Source: Pyropia yezoensis (taxonomy: Eukaryota; Rhodophyta; Bangiophyceae; Bangiales; Bangiaceae). From it: 64,000 bases of DNA. Made by a program: the position numbers and the translations under genes. Positions 20,096 to 30,500 of the stretch are shown here, piece after piece. The notes beneath the pieces were generated by a model. The model made no database searches, was not told where the DNA came from, and saw only the letters and a program-made list of their open reading frames with translations. The DNA lies in contig CM020618.1 of the NCBI GenBank assembly GCA_009829735.1, positions 4,772,882 to 4,836,881 on the forward strand, written 5' to 3'. Position 1 is the first letter of the stretch, and every line of letters starts with the position of its first letter.

Positions 20096-22280
20096 CACGA
20101 AGTCGTGCCGAGGCCCCGTCCAACACGACCACCACAACCGTCGCGCAAGTGGCCCGCGGGCGGGAAGGGCTCCCGCAACAGCGCGTCCACCCCCCTCGAC
20201 AGGAGCCCCCAAAGTCGCACCGTAGCCCTGGGCAGGATGGCGCGCCGGTACAGCAGCGCCTACATCACCTACAGGAGCCCATCGTCACCGTATACGGATG
20301 CACACAGCCCTGAGCAGGAAGGGCGCCGGTAAGAGCGCCACCACACCGCCTTAACTCCTGCCTGCCAGACGCGGGTGTGCCAGTTGATACAGTACTTTAA
20401 TAAAGGCCAAGGCAAGGATGTCGGGGGGCTCGACGAGGTCGCCTCCGACTGCCAAGCCGGCCGTGGGGCGGGGAGCGTGCCCGCGCCCCCAATCAGGGTA
20501 AACAGCGTGCCCCCGTGTAGGATGGCAGGCATAAAAGAAAAAAGAAAAGCAGATAGAGATTGAAGTGAGAGATGGAAGCTCCCGCCAGGGAGACCCTCGG
20601 GCAAAGAGTTGGGAAGGTGACAGGGGCGCGAGGGCAAACGAACGTGCCGGCCGTCGCTGGCCGGTGATTGAGCCGCCACGCCGTGCCTCTTATGCACCGT
20701 CACCTACTGGACAGATGGCCAGTTGGGCCGGATGCGCGAAATAGCCCGGCCCCCCTCGCCCGACGCGGAAGCGTCCCACCCGCTAGGGCGAAGCATAACG
20801 CCTTAACCTTAATGAACAAGACACAACATAAGCCGATCGTCGCCGCAGCCCTGGGCAGGAAGGAGCGTCGGTAAAGGTGCGCCCACACCACCTACGGCAG
20901 ACCAGTCACCACTCACACAGCTGCGCAAGGCAGGAAGGGCGCCGGGCAAGGCGCGACCACCGTGGTGACCCGCGCCCAGGCGCGCGATCAAAGCCGCACC
21001 ACCGCCTGGCAATGGGCGGCGGCGGCAGCGACGGCGGCGGTCGCTGCCCATGGCGGGTGCGGCACCGGCATGGCCGCCCACGCCACCTGGGCGGGGGACC
21101 CGTCGCGAGGCGCGCTGCGCAGCGGCTGCTGCGCTCCCGGCCGGGCCGTGGGCCCCAGGAGGTGCCGGCGGGAGGAGGGCACAGCGTGGCGGCACGCGCC
21201 CCGTCAGCGCCCAGCACGGCGAGAGGGGGGCGGCCGAGGCGGCGCGCGCCGCCGGCTGCGGGTCGCGCCGCTCGACGGCGCGGCGGGACCTGCCTTTACT
21301 TGCACTGGGGCGCCCGCGCCGCGGCGCCGCGCTGCCCTGCAGGTCGCCTCGCGGAAGACCGAGTGGCACGCCCACTTTTGTCGGGTCCGCCGCTGGCCAC
21401 GAGGGGAAGCGGGAGTGGGGGCGCGTGGCGGGGCGCGCCAGCGTCGTCCCTCGGGCTCTTGCCGGGAGCTCCCCTCGCGCCTGCGGAAGTGTTTTCACGG
21501 TGGACCTGGGCGCCCACCCGCGCCTTTGCCGCCCGCGGGTGCCCACCGCAGCAGCGGTGCGTCCCGCGACCAGGTTCGACCACACACAAAAAGAAACGAG
21601 GCCAGTGGACGAGCAGGCGCGCCGCCCCCGGCCAGCCGTGGACCGGCTTGCGGGCCGCTCCCCCACGGCCATTGGTCGTCCCCTCTACTCGCCGCTGCTT
21701 GTAGCGGTCGGGCGCCCCCTCGCGCCACGCGAAGCGGGGCTCCCCCCCAGGCCTCGGCCCCCGCTGCCCCGCCCGCCGCCAACTTGGAAGGAGCGCACCC
21801 CGCGAGGTGCCCCCCCTGCGGCCACGCCGGCCGCCTGTGGGTGTCCCGCCCCCCGCGGTGCGTCGCCACAAGTGCACGAGGCGCGGGCGATGCTCATTGT
21901 ACCCGCTCACGGACGATGCGGCTCGGTCCTGCCGTCAGCCAGCTGCGGCCGACCGCGCCACGCCGCGCGCGGGAGCGGGCGCACTGCCACCCGGCAAAAT
22001 TCGAAAAGCAAATCAGAACTTTTGAGCACGCCAAGTTTGAAACCTGGTTGCATGCTCCTATTTGCCTCTTTTTCGCCATGAAGATGAAGATGAAGATGGG
22101 GCCCTGGGCGCCGTCCGACCCCTCTCGAGTGCCCGAGAGCTGCGAAGCGTGTGCGAGGGCGTGTGATGATCGTCTCAAAGGTCTGCTGTCTGGAAAATCC
22201 CAAACTGTAGTCGGAGTTTTATCCAGCCATTTCTTACGAGAAGCCGTCCATATTATCGCATAGGTCGCCAGGTGCAAGGA
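20096..22280. repeat. Degenerate ~75-82-bp tandem units, then gene-free GC-rich DNA
   Basis: Units containing AGCCCTGGGCAGGA-GG-GCGCCGGTA and CACCACCTAC occur at about 20148, 20224 and 20306 (spacing ~80 bp) and again at about 20847 and 20922. Between and after them no gene is recognised. The end of one plus-strand frame (about 21990-22263, containing ATGAAGATGAAG and CEACARAC) looks coding-like but has no family. A GAGCTCGAGCTCTCACGAGAGCTC-type palindromic cluster lies near 22285. Confidence 0.4.
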
Positions 22281-24194
22281 GCCTGAGCTCGAGCTCTCAC
22301 GAGAGCTCCGCAGAGGGCTCCTCGCATGACAGGCGCACACGACTTGTTCACTGGCCAAAATGTAATGCCCCAGCGCCCCGCGTCATTCCACACAGGGGCG
22401 CTGGCCAGCAGCCCACTGCCCACGCGGGTGCGGGGAGCGGGTGGCCGCTGCCCAGCTGCGCCGGCGCGGCCGGCCGCGGGCGAGGGCTGCACGCTAGCGG
22501 CGGCGCGGCTGGCTGCGGGGTGGGCGCCGGGGGGGGGCGGCCGATACCCGGTCGCAACAGCGCCACTGGCGGCGGCGCGGCTGGCCGGGCGGGGGCGGCC
22601 GACCCCCTGCTGTTGCGGCGCGGCTGGCTGCGGCGCGGGGGGCGGCAGCGCAGCTGGATGGGCGCGGCGGCTGGGCGTGGCAGCCGATGCCCAGCCGCGA
22701 CGGCGCTCCTGGCGGCGGTCCGGCTACTGCCCGGCCATGACGGCGCGGCTGGGTGCGGGGAGGGGGCGGCGGCCGCACGCTAGCGACGGCGTGACTGGCT
22801 TTGAGGCTATGGATGGAGGGCGGCGTCCGCAGTCTGGCCGCGACGGTGCCGCGCCGATGGCGGTACGGCTGGCAGAGCGGCTGCGGCGGCCACCGCCCAG
22901 CAGGGTAGGGACGGGGGGGACGACTTGGCCCTCGCTGCCCGATGACGCAGCCCTCACCCCGTCGCTCACGGCGTCCGCCGCGCCACTCACCGCACCCCGC
23001 ATGGCAGCTGCCATCGTAGAGGGGCCCGCCGCAGGGGCGGCGCAGCAGCGCGGCGGCGTGGTGGCGGCCACCACCGGCGGCCACTGCCACGGCGGCGTCG
23101 CCACCCCGCGGCGGCACAGCGCCCACGCCGTTTTTCCGCCCGCCTCGGCCGGATCGCCGCCCGCCACGGCCTGCGCTGTCACCGGTGGTGCGCTGCCAAC
23201 ATAATCCGCCTAGCTGGTAGCGGGGGGGGTGGCTGCGACTTCGATGCCGGTTGTGGGGGAGCGGGACAAAGGGGATCGCCCCCCGCCGCAATGCCAACTC
23301 CCCCCGCTGCCAACACCACCACCACCCCCACCCACACTGCCCGCCGCCGCCACATTGTCCACTGCGAGCGGCGCATTGCCCGTCACCGCCACCACCGAGC
23401 CGCCACCCGCCGACGGTGCCGCCAATCCATCGCCGCCGCTCATCGCCAAGGCAGTGGCGTTGGTGGCAGCGGCGTCGGTGCCAGAGACCGTGACGGGGGA
23501 TGACGGGGGAGGAACACCCCCCAGCACTAAACACCCCCCCCCCACCGGCCTCGACACTGCCACCGCCGCCCACGACACCCCCGACGAACAGTCGGCCCCG
23601 CGCGGCTGCCACTCCACCGGCCGCTACCGTAGCCACAACGCCGCCGGCCGTCGCCGCCGCCAACAAAGGGCCAAGGACGCGCACGGCCTCGTCGCGCGCA
23701 GGCAGCGTAGGGACGGCGCGCTCGGACGTGGCAGGGGCCGGCAGGGGCGAATCGACCACCCCCCCACAGCTAGCAGCACCTTCGCACCCGGCACGTCGCG
23801 ACCGCCACCCCCCGGCAAGAGGTACCACCGCAACCGCTAAGCCACAGCGCCCACCCCGCAGCAGCCGGCGCCCCCATACCCGCAAATTCACCACGCCCGA
23901 CCCTGGCACAGGTGCACTGCCGAACCAGCAAAGCAACAGAGCCCGATCTGCGGCCAGCTGCAGCACTGCCGCGCGCGGGGTCGGACAGCGCCCATCCCGC
24001 GGGCAGCAGAACCGCCTCAACCGCGGGGCAACGACCGGCAAATAGGGGCCAGGGCCCGGGAGGGAAAGCGCCGACCTCCGCAGGCGTAAGCGCCGCCGCA
24101 CCCGGGCGGCGACTGGCCCCGTGCTGAAGCCAGCGACGTCGCAGGATTCGGCCGCCGCCGCCGCAGCCAATACGGCTGCGGCGGCGGCGGCGGC
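22281..24194. other. GC-rich, gene not supported
   Basis: The plus strand carries many degenerate GGCGCGGCTGGCTGCGG units (22440-22790). A long stop-free minus frame covers most of this stretch but is Arg/Ala/Gly/Trp-rich without any domain, and its plus-strand counterpart is equally open. I regard both as composition effects. Confidence 0.4.
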
Positions 24195-24282
24195 AACAGG
24201 TGTGGCGCCGACAACGCGGCGGCGCCAACAGGTGTGGCGCCGACAACGCGGCGGCGCCAACAGGTGTGGTGCAGACAACGCG
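24195..24282 (+). repeat. 32-bp tandem repeat, ~2.7 copies
   Basis: Unit AACAGGTGTGGCGCCGACAA plus CGCGGCGGCGCC starts at 24195, 24227 and 24259. The first two units are identical and the third has diverged. Confidence 0.85.
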
Positions 24283-25779
24283 AGAAGGCGCGAGCATGCG
24301 ACAGAATGAGGTCGAGACTTGACGCCCGAAGGGCAGCCAATGGCGAACAAGTCTTCGTAACAGCCGCTATCAAGAAGGACTTGGATTGTGCAAGATCTCG
24401 GGACTGGAGGCGGTCCATCTTTCCTCGCTATCTATTAGCTCCCCAAATTTGCACGTGAGACAGAACCACGAGGGCTGTCTCGTGCCAAGGGGCTGTGTTC
24501 CGACCGAGTTCTCAGTGTCCAATTCATTGGCGTGGGCCTTCGGTGAAAACGAGCGCTATTGACGCTTTGCGCGAATGGCGCATTGTGTCCAGAGGAATAG
24601 TCGGTTGCGGGTTTTGGAGACGATGGGGCTCCCCCCCCCCCCCCCCACCCATCATGGGCGTTTTCCGGGTGGTTTTGCCGGGGCAAGCTCTTCCCGGGTG
24701 GCCCGCTCCCCCCCTGCTCCCCGCCACCGGCCATCGGGGGGGGCAGCGATGTTGACGGCGGCGGCAGCGGCGGTGGCGGCGGCAGCGACGGCGGCGACGT
24801 TGGCGGCGACAGCTGCAGCGGCCAGCTGCCCGCCCAGCAGCAACGGCGTCGGCCGACGCGGCGGCCGACGGGCGCTGGCCCTGTCGACGGCTGCCGCCGC
24901 GCCGCCGCGCTACGCTCCCCACCCCCGTCGGGGCTGAGGCAGACACTGGCCGCCGCGGCGGCCGCCACTGCGCTGGCAGCCGCAGCGCCGTGGCAACAGT
25001 GACACTGACGCCGCCCTGCTGACCGCAGCAGCAACCGCGGTGGGGGAGGGGAGGGGTGGCCCTTGGCAGCCGCCTCGGTGACAGCGGCGGCAGGGGCGTG
25101 GGGAGACCAGAACTGCCCCCGCCGCCGCCGCCGGGCGCGTCGCCCACCTCTGCAGCCTCTGCGGCCGCCGCCGGCGCCGCCACCGCCGGCGCCACGTCCG
25201 CGCGACTGCAAAAAAAAACGGTGCGGCGGCGGCCGCGTCGGTGGTTGCCGCCATGGCAACGGCGGGCGCCAATTCGGTCGGCGCCGCTGGTACCTTCCGC
25301 AGCCGCGTCTGGGACCGCCGTGTTGCGTGGGCACACTGCACGCGCCTGTCCATGGCAGCCGGGCTCACATGCAGGCGCGGGAGGCACATGCGACCGCGCC
25401 GCGGGTATCCGCAGCACAGCCCCGCCAAGGCGGTGCCACCACTGCCGACCGACAAGCATGGGCAGGGGAGGGGGCGGGGGGGAGAGGGGGGCGGGGACGG
25501 GAGACCCTCCGCTGCCGCGTCACGACACGTGTCAAAACTGCTACATCTCGCCGCGTGAACTCTTTCAGAGCGCTTGCGCTGTAAATACATGGAAGCAAGC
25601 ACGCCCTCCAGCCTCCTCTTCTGCCGGATCGCAGACTGAAGGCGGTATGCCGCGGCATTCCGCAGTCATCCCCGCACCCCCGAGACGCCCCCCCACGCCA
25701 GGACCGTGAACGATTGCCAACGGCCAATCCCCCCCCCCCCCCCCCCCCCCCTGCCCCCGCCACCCGCCGCCCCGTCACC
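24283..25779. other. Upstream of the methyltransferase, no supported gene
   Basis: A moderate-GC patch (24300-24620) is followed by GCC/GGC-rich sequence. A C tract of 17-19 bases lies at about 24630, and a run of about 20 C at 25731-25751 ends just before the methyltransferase start. No recognisable domain in any frame. Confidence 0.35.
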
Positions 25780-26613
25780 ATGCCCCTCCTCCCTCCCGCC
25801 CTGCTTACCGCCGTCCTCCGCTGGGTGCCCTCCCTGTCGGACAACCTGGGCCGCCCCGCGGGGCCGCTGGGGTGGGCGCTCGGCAAGTTCCTCTTCCCCG
25901 CCGTCAATGCAGGGATGGTGCGGCTGGCGGTGGACCGCCTCGGCCTGGTCGCGGGCGAGCGGGTGCTCGAGGTGGGCTGCGGCCCCGGCGCCGGGCTGAC
26001 GGCGGCCCTCGAAGCGCTCCGCCCGCCGCCGCCTGCGGCGGCGCCACCGCCGCCGGGCGCGCCGTCGGCGTCGCCGTCGTCGGGGGGGACGCCGCCGGCG
26101 GCCCCCCCCCCGCCCGCCGTGGTGGGGATGGACTTTTCCGACACGATGGTGGCCATGGCCGCCGCCGCCATGCGGGCGGCCATCGCCGACGGCCGAGTCG
26201 CGGTCGTGCACGGGGACGTGTGTGCCGCCGACGGGTTGTTGCCGGCCCTGGCCGGCGGCGGCGGCGGCGGGGGAGCGCCCGCGCCGTCCGAGGCGGGCGC
26301 CGCCGCCGGCGTCCCCGCGGCCGCCGCCCCCTTTGATGCCATCTTCCACACCAACTGCTACTATTTTTGGCCAGACAAGGCCGGGGCGTGCCGGAACCTG
26401 GGAGCCGTTCTGCGCCCGGGTGGCCGCCTCCTCACCGTCTATGACAAGGTGCTCGACGAGCGGGGGGCGCGCGTCTTCTCCTCCGACATTGTGTACCGCC
26501 TCGACGCGTACACCGACGCGCTCGCCGAGGCCGGCTTTGTCCGCATCCACTCGGAGGACGTGCGGGACGGGGTAAAGGAGCTGATCGTCGTCGTGGCGTA
26601 CAAGGCGGGGTAA
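25780..26613 (+). CDS. Class I SAM-dependent methyltransferase
   Basis: 277 residues in one exon. I chose the ATG at 25780 (context GTCACCATGC) because the frame upstream is a C-tract artefact. The Rossmann fold motifs are in order: motif I VLEVGCGPG (62-70) binds S-adenosylmethionine; GMDFS (116-120, with the acidic D118) follows a Pro/Ala-rich insertion; HGDV (144-147) is the next acidic loop; FDAIFHTNCYYFW (185-197) is motif II; LRPGGRLL (211-218) is motif III. This is the type-11/UbiE-like small-molecule methyltransferase layout. The substrate cannot be told: the N-terminal helix that normally chooses it (FLFPAVNAGMVRLAVDRL, 38-55) is not diagnostic. The linker insertions at about 81-113 and 158-183 are low-complexity extras typical of this genome. 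Confidence 0.88.
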   Translation: MPLLPPALLTAVLRWVPSLSDNLGRPAGPLGWALGKFLFPAVNAGMVRLAVDRLGLVAGERVLEVGCGPGAGLTAALEALRPPPPAAAPPPPGAPSASPSSGGTPPAAPPPPAVVGMDFSDTMVAMAAAAMRAAIADGRVAVVHGDVCAADGLLPALAGGGGGGGAPAPSEAGAAAGVPAAAAPFDAIFHTNCYYFWPDKAGACRNLGAVLRPGGRLLTVYDKVLDERGARVFSSDIVYRLDAYTDALAEAGFVRIHSEDVRDGVKELIVVVAYKAG

Positions 26614-27302
26614 AAGGGGAGCGGGGGAGGGGCGGGGGGGGGGGGGGGGGGAGGTGGACGCAGGTTGCGCGCGTACGCGTGGAAGGGTGGGAAGGGGTTG
26701 GCGTGGGGGCGCGGCGCGGCTGGTGACGGCTGGTGGCGGGCGTGGGGCGGCTGCTGGCGGGGACGGGGCGGCTGCTGGTGGGCGGTCGGCGCGGCCGCTG
26801 GGGGGTATCTGCGGGGCACCCGGTGGTGGGGGGCGGCCCTACTGGTAAAGGGAGCGTCGCGGCCCGCGGGGAACTGCTGACGGAAGGGGGTCGCGTACAG
26901 CGGGCGTCGTAGGCACGGTAGGGTTGTGGGTGGTTGTAGCAGCGGCCTCCATGTCCACCCGCCAGCTCCCGCCCCCCGCGCCCCCAGCAGGCGCGCCCGC
27001 TTCACGCCAGCAACCAGGCCCCCGTAGCCAGCGTCCGCCGGCGCCCTCAACCAGCTGCTCACGTCTGCCCGCGCCCGCCCCCCCACCAGCCGCCGCCCCG
27101 CCCCCCACCAGCAGGGGCGGCGCCACCCGCGCCCCCAACCCTTGTGGGGGCAGAGCCAACGGGGCCTGTGGCCTATACGGGTGGGGGGTGGGGCGATGGG
27201 GGGGGCCCGACGCCGCGCCGTCGACCAGCCCCATCCCCCCCGCCGTCGCCCCTCCCCGACCCCACCGCCGCAGCTTCCCCCCCCCCCCGCGCCCCTGGTC
27301 TG
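26614..27302. other. Gap between methyltransferase and retrotransposon
   Basis: A G tract at about 26633-26651 follows the methyltransferase stop. GGGGCGGCTGCTGG-type units follow to 26830. No gene. Confidence 0.35.
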
Positions 27303-27307
27303 GTAGG
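27303..27307 (+). repeat. 5-bp target duplication of the copia element, left
   Basis: GTAGG, exactly repeated at 32043-32047 on the other side of the element; five bases is the usual Copia duplication. Confidence 0.9.
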
Positions 27308-27511
27308 TGTTACAATGCAAACGAAGGCGCGTTGTCTCTTTCTTCCTCGGACCCTCGGTCCCTCGCCGTGCCCTTAAAGGGCCACACTCGCCTCCCTAAA
27401 TCCCGACCAAATCTACCCGCCATCGGACCGATCGCGGGGTCAAACAAATTGCCGTGGACACTCTGTCCTACGGCGGGGTCACCAGGGCCGTACAGACCGT
27501 ACCCCACAACA
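27308..27511 (-). repeat. 3' LTR, 204 bp
   Basis: Starts TGTTACAATG and ends CCCCACAACA (plus-strand reading). Same 204 bases as 31839-32042. Contains CCCTTAAAGGG, the only TTAAA-like element that could serve as a promoter or polyadenylation signal. Confidence 0.95.
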
Positions 27512-27521
27512 CTCCCCCACG
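27512..27521 (-). other. Candidate polypurine tract
   Basis: Read on the minus strand, GTGGGGGAG directly abuts the 3' LTR. This is the position where plus-strand DNA synthesis is primed in LTR elements. Confidence 0.6.
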
Positions 27522-27540
27522 GCCATGGAGGCCACGCCTC

Positions 27541-30500
27541 TCACCCGTGCACGGGAGTAGCCATCGCCACCCCCAGACCCTCGCGGAAGAGGGTGAACGC
27601 GTCGCGCGGTAGCGGCTTGGTGAGGCCGTCGGCGAGCTGCTCCCCCGTCGGCACGTAGACCACCACCACCTGCTGCGTCGCCACGCAGTCCCGGATGAGG
27701 TGGTAGCACACGTCGACGTGCTTCGTACGGGAGCTCATCCCCTCGTTGGTTGCCATAGCGATACAGGCTTGGTTGTCCTCCTTCAGCGTCACCGGCCCGG
27801 CATACTCGCCCAGGTCGCCCGCCAAGCGTCGCAGCCACAGGCTGTCCTTGACCGCCTCCGCCGCGGCGACGTACTCGGCGGTCGCCGTCGAGGTGGCCAC
27901 CAGCCGCTGCATGCGGCTGCGCCACGAGATGGCTCCCCCGTGCAGCGTAAACACAAATCCCGTCGTCGACTTGCGGCTCTGGGTATCGCCGGCGAAGTCC
28001 GAGTCCACCCACCCCTCCAGGTTGGCCTCCTTGCCGTACGTGATGCCCATGTTGCGCGTGCCCTGCAGGTAGCGCAGGACGCCCTTGGCAAGCCGCCAGT
28101 CGCCCTCGGTGGGCGCCGACATGCGGCGCGCCAGCTTGCCCACGGCGTAGGCCAGGTCGGGCCGCGTCTGGTTGCTCAGGTACATGAGCGACCCAACGAG
28201 CTCCGCGTAGCGGTTGCCGGTCGGCAGGAGCTCGCCCTCGGCCAACTCCACGCCACGCGCCATGGGGGTGAAGTTGGGCTTGCACTCGTCCATCTCGTAC
28301 TCCTTGAGCAGGTCCGCCGTGTGGCGGGGGTTGGACAGCGTGACCGTCCCCGCCGCCTTGTCCCATTCCACCTGCATCCCTAGGTACGACGTCACCTCCC
28401 CCATGTCCCGGCACTCAAAGTGCCGCGCGATCCTGCGCTTGACGTCAGCCACGGCCATCGCGTCGGGTCCGCCCGGGAGGATGTCGTCCACGTGCACATT
28501 CACGTACACGGTCGTCCCCTTCATGGCAAAGGTGTAGAGGCACTTGTCGGCCTTGGACTGCACACCGCCTTCCTGCGTCAGCTTCCCGTCCAGGTGCTTC
28601 CCCCATAGGTTGCCCGCCTGCTTGGTGCCGTACATCGCCTGCCACAGCAGTGCGTCCTCCCCGGCGCCCTCGAAGCCCTCGGGGATGACGATGTAGACCT
28701 CGACGTCCATCGGCGCATACAGGTACGCCGTCTTAACGTCGATGTGGTGGACGGTCCAGCCACGGGCCGCCGCCGTGGCGAAGAACGCCCGTGTCGTTGC
28801 CGCCGCGGGCATGGCCGCCCACGACTCCAGGTAGTCTCTGCCCGGCTTCTGGCGGTTGCCCTTGCCTACCAGCCGGCACTTGTGCCGCTGCAGCACGCCC
28901 TTCTGGTCCGCCTTGTAGGTGATCATCGACTGCCGCTCCTCCTCGAGCGCGGCCTCCCACAGGGGCCAGTCATCGCGGCAGCGTGCCTCCTCCACCGTCT
29001 TGGGCGGGGGCGGTAGGTCGCGTACCATCACCGGCATATCGACTGTGTCGGCCGTCTGGACCGCCGCCGCGCTGGCCGAAGCGCCGGCACCGTCCTGCCC
29101 AAATCGCACAGGCGGTAAGCGCGCGCGACCCGGGTACCGGGTCACCTCGTCCTCCTCCTCGGAGGTCGACTCCCCGCCGTCCTCGGCCAGTTGGCCAGTC
29201 ACCAGCCTCGCGGCGTCGATTGCCGCTTGGACGTCGGGGGTAATGGGGGTCTCACCCCCTCGGTCCGTTGAGCTTGTTGACCCCGAGGGCGTGAGCGTCG
29301 GGGTCGGCTGCGGCGTCGGCGCGGGCGTAGCCGCCTGCGCTCCCCCGCTGGGGGTGCCGGTCAGGGCCTGGCTCCAGTGGACCTCCTTGGCGGGGGCGGC
29401 GCTCTCGGCCTCCTCCACCACCACGTCCCGGCGCTCGACCACCTCCTTGATGCCGTCGAGCAGAAGGCGGAAGCCCTGGCCGCCGGCCGTGTAGCCCACC
29501 ATCCTGCCGGCACTCGTGCGCGGCTGCATGCCCTTGATCTGCTTGGGCGGCTTGAGGGCGTACGCACGACTGCCCCACACCGCCAATCCCGACACGTTGG
29601 GGCGCTTGCCGGTAAACCCCTCCCACGGGGTGACGTCTTGCCCCTCTTTGGGCGAGCGGTTCATCACATAGGCGGCCGCCACGGCCGCCTCGGCCCACAA
29701 CTCCTCGTCGAGGCCTGACTCGGACAGCGCCGCACGGACGCGCTCTTTGATCGTCCTGTTGAGCCGCTCCGCCTTCCCATTGCTTTGGGGGCTGTAGGGG
29801 AGGGTGACCTCGTAGTCAATGCCCTTCTCCTCGTACCACTGCCGCAGCTTGGCCGTGGTGAACTCCTTGGCACCGTCGAAGCGGATCCTCTTCAGCTTCT
29901 TGCCGCTGCGGCGCTCCCACTCGGGGATCTTCCCCCGCATCACCCTCCCCGCCTCACTCTTGGCGCGGATGGGCACGGCCAGCGTCATGCCGGTGCTGTC
30001 CTCGTAGAGCACTATCAGGTAGCGGGACCCCGACGGCGACTTCTTGAACGGCCCCGTGATGTCCACATGGATGAGCTCCATGACGTCCGTCTTCGAGTTG
30101 GACGCCGGGTAGGGGGTCTTCACCGTCTTGCCTTCCACGCAGGGCCGGCAGATGGCGCCCGCAATCGACTCCGTCTCCACCTCCTTCTCGGGCAAGCCGT
30201 CGACCATCTTGGCCGCGCGCTGCAGGTTGTTGTAGCCGAGGTGGAAGAACCGGCGATGCCAGATTGAGGCCGTGCCGGGCATGGGGGCGGAGGCCATCAT
30301 GGCCATCTTGGCCACCGGCTTCCCACCGAGCGTGTACTGCCCGTTCCGCTCCAGGTGGCCGATGGCGTCCGCTTTGGACACCACGGCGCGGGACGCGACC
30401 GTCTTGGCCGCGTCGTAGATGTAGCAGTGGCCGTCGGCGAACAGCACCGCGCCGCCGGCCTTGTCCACTAGCCCCACAGACATCAGGTTTTCGCGGAGAC

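Noticed and set aside
20962..22263. 433-codon plus-strand frame
   Set aside because: Only its last ~90 residues look protein-like and no family fits; the rest is GC-rich repeat with open frames on both strands.
24195..24282. 32-bp units considered as a CRISPR-like array
   Set aside because: Head-to-tail with no spacer between units; a plain tandem repeat.
22494..24350. 618-codon minus-strand frame
   Set aside because: No domain, Arg/Ala-biased, equally open opposite strand; looks like a composition effect.
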